In this document: one piece after another, positions 59,375 through 64,000 of the stretch | How positions within the stretch are numbered: position 1 is the stretch's first letter | Layout: each line of letters begins with the position of its first letter | Source of the DNA: Platynereis dumerilii | Lineage: Eukaryota; Annelida; Polychaeta; Phyllodocida; Nereididae | Assembly: GCA_026936325.1 (NCBI GenBank) | Contig: JAPTHN010000004.1 | Coordinates: 49,131,289-49,195,288 of the forward strand | Direction: 5' to 3' | DNA: 64,000 bases | Program-made: the position numbers and the translations under genes | The notes under the pieces: model-generated | What the model was told of the DNA's origin: nothing | Databases searched by the model: none | Seen by the model: only the letters and a program-made list of their open reading frames with translations

Positions 59375-62300
59375 CATCTGTTTAGGTGTCTTTCCTATAG
59401 TTTTGTTTATCTATTTGTCCATCTGTCTTTCTATCTGTATGTCTATCTATATGTCTATCTATACATGTCTATCTATATAACTGCTTTTCCATCCATTTGT
59501 CATATATCTGTCTATCTATCTATCCATGTCTTTTCTCTCTGTCTGTACGATGTAGTGGATATGTCTGTTGGTGCATGTGTTTATTTATTTTCATAGATGT
59601 CTATCAGTGTCTATATTAGTTTGCATGTTTTTCTAAATACAAGCCATTTTACATTTTTAGGGTGACAAAATATACGAGGTACATGTAATGGGATTTTGTT
59701 TTTGCTTTTTCCTGATCTTTTCTAAAACAGTAGTTGCAAACTAGTTGATCAAACTTCCAAGCCGCTGCTTTACTAACAATTCAGGACAATTCAGTTTTGG
59801 CTAGTTATTCAAATTAATGTGTTTAGCTTTTCATTCACTGACATGTACAGATCGTCCAATACGTGGTCTCTGTTGAAAAATTCATTGTTGAATGACTGAA
59901 GTTATTTTGCTAGACCACTCTACAATTATATTGAAAAGCCTTGATACTCCCGGGAGGATTTACTACCACTTTCAATATTTTGTTTGGAAATTCTAAAGAA
60001 TGAATGCTTAACCAGCTGGTTTCACTCTTGGATATTATCAATTCCAGTTTTGTTGCCATGCTGTATTTTTATGAATGTTCAGACCAGTGGCGTCCCTATG
60101 GGGGGGGGGGCATGGGTAGCCCTGTGCCCCCCCCCATATTGGACCTGTGCCCCCCCCATATTGGACCTGTGCCCCCCAGGTGCCCCCCCATATGAACTTT
60201 CCAACTCTGGCTAAAATATACAAATAGTATAGTGGGTGCCCCCCCCCCAGAGAATCGCGTGCCCCCCCAGGTGCCCCCCCCCCCTGCTCGAGACCCCCCA
60301 GTTACGCCACTGGTTCAGACCTATTTTTGATATACATATTAAATCTACAGGCCCTAGGGGTGTGGGGGGGAGGGTTTAAGTCTCCCTTTAGATCCGCTAA
60401 TGCTATAGATATTATAATATTATGTATGTTGGCCATTAGACCTCAAAAGATTTTTCTTATCAGTCACATCAATGTGGGAATTTCCTATGTATATAAATGT
60501 ATCATATAATTCAGAGTGTGGCAACATTGTATACATTTCATTGGTATTGTGTGTTTATTTAACTTCCTTATCAACAAATTTACATGTGAGAATGATGTAA
60601 CATGATGTATTGACACTTCCTATGTTTTAAGTATTTTCCAATTAGTGTCGAAACAACATGTGTAAATTTTGCCAATCATGTGATTCATATCATAAACCTA
60701 CTTATTCGACATTGTCATTAATTTGAAACATCAAAATAAGTAAAATCCTGTTAATTTTTTTCCTCCTAGAAAATGGTGTTGTGATTCTCATAATGGGCAT
60801 TCCTAATTTGTCAAATTTCAATGAAATGTCACACCCCCCCAAAATGAATATTCCCTGCAGCCTATCCACAGTCGGCTATATATAATAATTTTATGATAAC
60901 ATATTTATTGTAATAGGCCAATGTAAATAGTTACTGACAATTGAGCACTCATATTAACAAATCTTTTGACATTATAATTTGTAAATAATGGCCATTTAAT
61001 ACATAATTTCACTTTTCTCGCTTTAAATTTTGCTTGATGTTGTAATATGGTGTCTTTTTTGCCCTCCATATTCACTCTAAATATAGTCTAATAATACTGC
61101 CATACTATGCTTGTAAATACACACAATGTAGACTGACTAAATTTGCTGGGAAAAGGAAGTGAATTTACTTAAGGGCAATTCCGTAAAGTCGGACGTACAG
61201 ATCAGACACTTTAACAGCTTGTATAGCCCTACCATTACATGTTTGCCATTCCATTGTAAAATAGGTATGAGGCCCTGTGGCAGGGCTTTAAAACAAGCCA
61301 TCAACCAAAGCTGAAAGTGCAATAGGAGCTGAGCCATAGGACAAATTGCATCGTGTCGGACGTACACAGAGAAATGGCACTTTTCTGACTTGATGGCTCG
61401 TCTCTCAAAACTCTGTGATTTATATGGAGAAAAATTAATCAACTGACCTGTATTATCAAGAAAACTATTTAAGGCATCAGCCAGGTAAATTTCCATGGCG
61501 ATATTGTCATTTTTCATAAAGCTGTAGCCATTTATATTCCGTGTCGGACGTACACATTTTTCGTGTCGGATGTACGCGTGTGAATTGCTAGTGTAGAGGA
61601 TGCCAGCAGTGCATTGATGATCCACAATTTTCATATTTTCTTCAAAGTTGAGTTCTTTCCAATAATTATCATACATGAAATGGCTTCAGCATTGCATATT
61701 TGTGCCAAATGGGATGTCTCAAACATTAAGTTATTTTCACTATTTTTACCCTTAAATTTACAGCATTTTTAGCATAGAAAAGTCACAAAAATCACTAGTT
61801 ATACCTGCAATTTTCACCGTAATTGCACATATTTCAGTAATACATATTGAGAGAATGCTTGACAAATAAAATTTTTAAGGTATTTTGCACAAATATGCAA
61901 ACAAATGAAGAATTTCTGCCATTTTCGGACAATTTCTGTGTATGCTTTTTTTTATTATCACAGTATCATATACTGGGCCAAAACTGGTAGATATAATTTT
62001 ATCTTTCATTTTGTTTGAGTATGACGCCTGTCTTAGCTTGTGACACAATTGCGTGCCAATTACACATGCTATGAACTAGCTTTCACTTAATTTTATGGCT
62101 GAAAACAGAGTTAAAAATGACCGAACTTCAATGACACCATATATTTCCTGTTTTTTGGCCTATACTACTTTAAGATTCACCCAAATACACTGGCCTAAGG
62201 TTTTCTTATGAGCCCAAGCCTGTGTACCAACATATGTATCATTTCCTTAATTCCAGATGGACTTTCATAATATTGTGTCGGACGTACATTCCCATTTTCG

Positions 62301-64000
62301 TGTCGGACGTACATCCTTAAAATGCTCTCTTTGGCAATTGTATTACGTTTAAATAATTAAAGCGGCCACCATGCTATTCATGGACATAAATTTGCTTTGT
62401 ATTAGACGTTTCATGAAATTAACATCAGTCGCCTGGGAGCAGGAAAATTATTTAGTAATTTTTGTGTCGGACGTACATTAGAATCTTATTAGGTCAAATG
62501 TCACTGCCTGACAGAATTCGCAAGGATTGCTGCAAGAATTTGCAATGCAAAATGAAAGTGTAATCCCTCAGGTAGTAAATGACAGCAAAATGAAACCAGC
62601 TAACCTATTTCTATACTGGCACTGACAACTTAAATTAGGAGTGTCGAAAATGCAATAATTGCAGTCACCAAACATAGCATTACTTAAATGCAAATATATC
62701 AAAAACCAAATTAGATAATCAATTGTTTTTTTATGTACCTGAAAATAGACTTATTTTGGCACATTATCGCACCCATAACACATACCTATGTTAATTTTGA
62801 AATTTTGACTGATTGGTTGATGACTTTACGGAATTGCCCTTAACAAGAATATATTTGCTATGTATATTATAAAAACGTGCAGTGTAAGACTGAACAGTTT
62901 TTCATACTTAAAAAAAAATATATGCTGCTATTCATGCTACTCTAGTTGTAAAAAACAGATGCTTACATTTTATTCAAAGAAAATTTGTGTCTTTCTCAAA
63001 ATATTTATTTTTATTTTAAAATTATTTCATTTTTGTTTATTGCTTTCTTCTTAAATTATTTATTAGAAACATGCTGTGTATTAGCAGCATTTTGTCTTTT
63101 AAATATAAATATATTTTGGGACATTACATTTTGATATTGTTGCCAGGTCAGTGGTAATATGTTTGCTATCTAGCATCCAAAATTCCAAATCCCAGTAAAG
63201 TCTCTTGGAATTGGGTAATGTATTAGTCATGTGATCAGCCACATGAGATGGCATGCTATTCAATTAGCTGCAACAGTGCTTAAATATGCTTGAATAATCT
63301 GTATGCAGTTAATACAGACCCATGACAGTGCTACAAAATTACTGAATTAGGTCACTATTAAGTGCTCTTTCAACATCTACACACAAACCTCTTCTTGAGA
63401 ATGAATCTCATGAATGTCAGGTTGGTTGCAGAATAGGCCCTAAACACTTAACTGTTCTCCAGACTTATGTTGTACTCAACTCTTGTTGTATTCTTCTGCG
63501 ACCTGACATTCATGAGGTTCATTGCTCTAAACCACTCTCTCTTTATGTTTTTATTTGTATCACATAAAAGAAGTAAACCTCCAGTCCTGAAAATGAGTGA
63601 TTTCCCATGGCACTATATTTTAAATGACCCAAGAATATCTATAGAAACCAGGACTGTTAGAGCCTCTCTTTCACTGCAAAACATTGTAATATCATCACCC
63701 AGGGTTCATATACCAGTGGATAGACTGACTTAAAATATTTTGAGTTAAAACCCTTACCAGACTGAAAGGACATTTATGTACATCCCTAACTAACTGCCTG
63801 ATGGACCATTTATGTTCCTCAGCACCTGCTGATTACATCGCATTTGTCCTGGGTGATTGTTTTGTTTTCAACATGTTCAACAGCCCAGTCTGGTAAGGGT
63901 TAAAAGTTTGTCCACTGAAATCTGGTATCAACAAAAAATTACTTTGTTTTTATTTTACAGGCGATGTCGGACGATGGCTTAATCTACACCACGCCGCATT
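44845..64000 (+). CDS. Gene C: three-Ig type I receptor with tyrosine-motif tail (3' end off window)
   Basis: Coding exons: 44845-44893, 47736-48077, 48809-49129, 49866-50141, 50845-50961, 51998-52016, 55522-55556, 57995-58048, 58177-58195, 58503-58525, 58796-58849, 59197-59231, 59661-59678, 63961-64000 (continues). All junctions are GT-AG and in phase. Signal peptide MEFRIILALYYVLLFY. Ig1 is V-like (ILECPGF, FIWFK, DDHYYSCNF). Ig2 has YTCQASEVKPPP and LQCVFVTS. Ig3 has LTCDTE, YYKWQ and IICISGNSFG. The three Ig exons and the TM exon all begin and end in phase 1. The TM exon (LIIGCCIGGILLVIFLFIGL, then CYRRHKK) is followed by a Lys/Pro-rich tail. It resembles nectin/CADM/CD80-type adhesion or immune receptors in layout only; no orthologue is claimed. 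At least 467 residues lie in the window. Confidence 0.85.
45440..45613 (+). repeat. tRNA-derived SINE copy with intact B box
   Basis: Contains a perfect B box GGTTCGAATCC (45464-45474) followed by the family body CAGCTCTTGC, GGTCACCTGGGC, TTCAATCATCCTTCGCCTCA, GTCCTCCTCCTGTCCTAATT and a CCATCCAT tail. A second copy follows at 45728. In gene C intron 1. Confidence 0.8.
45728..45893 (+). repeat. tRNA-derived SINE copy, second in tandem
   Basis: B box GGTTCGAATCC at 45752-45762, then CAGCTCTTGCCGGATCACCT and a shortened body ending ATAAAGCCCCAATCATCCTT. It lacks the GTCCTCCTCC segment, so it is an internally deleted variant. Confidence 0.8.
46600..46705 (+). repeat. SINE 3' fragment
   Basis: Body only, from CTGTTTCAATCATCCTTGGC to ACAGGACGTAAAGCCTCAAT and a CCATCTATCC tail. 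The tRNA-like head is missing. Confidence 0.75.
49625..49832 (+). repeat. tRNA-derived SINE copy in gene C intron 3
   Basis: Head with A-box-like GTGGGTAGGGCTCTGAG and B-box-like GGGTTGATTCC, body GGTTCACCTGGACCTG, ATCGCCCTTCACTCATTGC, tail ATTCATCCATCCATTC. It ends only about 35 bp before the Ig3 exon acceptor. Confidence 0.75.
50233..50388. mobile_element. Short hAT-like MITE in gene C intron 4
   Basis: Left end CAGTGTTGTAAAGG and right end CCAAAGCCCTG are weak inverted repeats; the inside has AGGAGTCAGGAGTC and inverted GACTCCACC / GACTCTCACTCC words. Target duplication not resolved. Confidence 0.5.
51998..64000 (+). CDS. Gene C cytoplasmic microexons with Tyr motifs
   Basis: Nine small coding segments (19, 35, 54, 19, 23, 54, 35, 18 and at least 40 nt) encode in order: SLEPDI, QVNVVYNTVGEQ, GATYTAPAPKKRTKKGITN, GVQMEG, PVGPGGEA, IYAQPDKSRAPKKKPQEN, GEYGNLELGEGK, GDKIYE, and AMSDDGLIYTTPH. 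Six of the nine contain one Tyr each. VVYNTV fits the ITIM consensus (V-x-Y-x-x-V); the others are possible SH2 sites. The 54- and 18-nt exons are multiples of three and could be skipped without a frame change. Confidence in each tiny exon is lower than for the Ig exons, but the unbroken phase chain is strong support. Confidence 0.75.
53770..53968 (+). repeat. tRNA-derived SINE copy in gene C intron 6
   Basis: Head TTGGTAGTGCACTGG (A-box-like) and GGTTTGGTTCCTGG (B-box-like), then a body with GTCATTCATCCTTTGCCTCA and CAATCCTAATTAGCTGCC. Diverged but full length. Confidence 0.65.
54536..54718. mobile_element. MITE-like inverted repeat in gene C intron 6
   Basis: Arms of about 34 bp, GGAGCACATTTGAAGCACTG on the left and GAGCGCTTCAACTGTGCTCC on the right, enclosing an AT-rich centre. 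No coding. Confidence 0.65.
55612..55808. mobile_element. MITE with 30-bp TIRs in gene C intron 7
   Basis: Left arm GCCACACATAATTGATTCTT and right arm AAGATCAATTATGTGTGGC with A/T homopolymer-rich interior (55679-55735) and a CCGACCGACCC word. Starts about 55 bp after exon 7. Confidence 0.75.
55970..57260. repeat. Degenerate tandem pattern, period about 40-50 bp, split by a TTAA element
   Basis: Loose repetition of AAAAGNNNTTTAAGATTNAGGAA followed by a TTTCCCNAAAAG-type word, on both sides of the element at 56032-56860 (55978-56027 and 56870-57250). Probably an ancient minisatellite; period and copy number are approximate. Confidence 0.5.
56032..56860. mobile_element. TTAA-flanked DNA element 1
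   Basis: Inverted termini GGTGACTCAACCGTGGTA and TACCACGCTTGAGTCACC directly abut TTAA on each side (56028-56031, 56861-56864). TTAA targets are used by piggyBac and Kolobok superfamilies. Inside is a direct duplication of about 90 bp (AACGACTCGGTGAAATTCTT near 56380 and AACGAGTCGGTGAAATTTTT near 56745, each followed by AAAATCTGTATGATC). No transposase frame, so non-autonomous. Confidence 0.75.
57588..57808. mobile_element. Foldback MITE in gene C intron 7
   Basis: Left arm GGGGTAAAGTTGGCAATCCG and its reverse complement on the right form a nearly perfect hairpin of about 60-bp arms (57590-57651, 57740-57805) with an inner CCCACTTAA / TTAAGTGGG pair. A frame on the reverse strand (57515-57709) is a by-product. 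Confidence 0.85.
59266..59475. repeat. (CTAT)n microsatellite in gene C intron 12
   Basis: CTAT, CTTTT and TATCTGT variants over about 210 bp, starting 35 bp after the exon 12 donor. The apparent frame at 59211-59480 is the microsatellite read in phase with the exon. Confidence 0.9.
60085..60312. mobile_element. hAT-like MITE, G/C-tract rich
   Basis: Ends CAGTGGCGTCCCTATGGGGG and AGTTACGCCACTG flanked by the exact 8-bp duplication GTTCAGAC (60077-60084, 60313-60320). The interior has CCCCCCATATTGGACCTGTG repeated and several poly-C tracts. In gene C intron 13. Confidence 0.9.
61173..62839. mobile_element. TTAA-flanked DNA element 2 with iterated GTCGGACGTAC motif
   Basis: Inverted termini GGGCAATTCCGTAAAGTC and GACTTTACGGAATTGCCC abut TTAA on each side (61169-61172, 62840-62843). 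The 1.67-kb body has about seven copies of TGTCGGACGTACA, all on the plus strand. A 179-codon frame on the reverse strand (61676-61137) has no recognised domain and runs out across the left terminus, so it is not called a gene. piggyBac- or Kolobok-type by target site; superfamily unresolved. Confidence 0.75.
62844..63960. other. Gene C intron 13, right part
   Basis: AT-rich intron between the TTAA element and the last visible exon. It holds a short inverted repeat near 63394-63520 (ATGAATCTCATGAATGTCAGG and CCTGACATTCATGAGG) and another pair at 63747-63765 / 63884-63901 (AACCCTTACCAGACTG and CAGTCTGGTAAGGGTT), probably small MITEs. No gene is supported. Confidence 0.5.

Noticed and set aside
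61137-61676. 179-codon reverse-strand frame as a transposase
   Set aside because: No recognised catalytic motif, and it extends beyond the element's terminus into flanking intron.

Overview
The window is eukaryotic nuclear DNA. It has spliced genes with GT-AG introns, AT-rich long introns, hAT and Tc1-like MITEs, CR1/L2-type LINE remnants, tRNA-derived SINE copies and large minisatellites. An animal is certain from the receptor tyrosine kinase architecture. The mix of CR1/L2-like LINEs and orphan Ig receptors suggests a marine invertebrate, possibly a deuterostome such as an echinoderm or hemichordate, but the species cannot be fixed from the sequence. No rRNA, functional tRNA, CRISPR or retroviral/LTR element was seen.

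Layout. Positions 1-12.7 kb are repeat-rich and intergenic: a 55-bp minisatellite with two captured MITE copies, a further 131-bp palindrome, dispersed repeats, and a three-level nest of inverted-repeat elements (8691-11065). Gene A (+, coding 15352-23853, 9 coding exons, 606 aa) encodes a secreted or GPI-anchored protein with a twice-repeated orphan module and a Ser/Thr-rich stalk. A CR1-like LINE end lies just upstream. Gene B (-, coding 41781-25469, 18 coding exons, 1034 aa) is complete. It encodes a receptor tyrosine kinase-like protein with signal peptide, a divergent N-terminal region, four Ig domains, one FN3, one TM and a kinase domain whose catalytic Asn and DFG Gly are replaced, so it reads as a probable pseudokinase. 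Gene C (+, coding 44845 to beyond 64000) encodes a three-Ig, single-TM receptor whose cytoplasmic tail is assembled from a string of microexons, most carrying a tyrosine motif. The last exon runs off the window.

A and B are convergent (stops about 1.6 kb apart). B and C are divergent (start codons about 3.1 kb apart). All coding lengths and splice phases close without error: A sums to 607 codons and B to 1035 codons including stop. The locus therefore holds three neighbouring cell-surface genes: one lipid-anchored, one Ig/FN3 receptor with a probably inactive kinase, and one Ig receptor with a phosphotyrosine-motif tail. A shared signalling role is a hypothesis only.

All exon models were made by eye from splice consensus, frame continuity and domain continuity, without transcripts or database searches.
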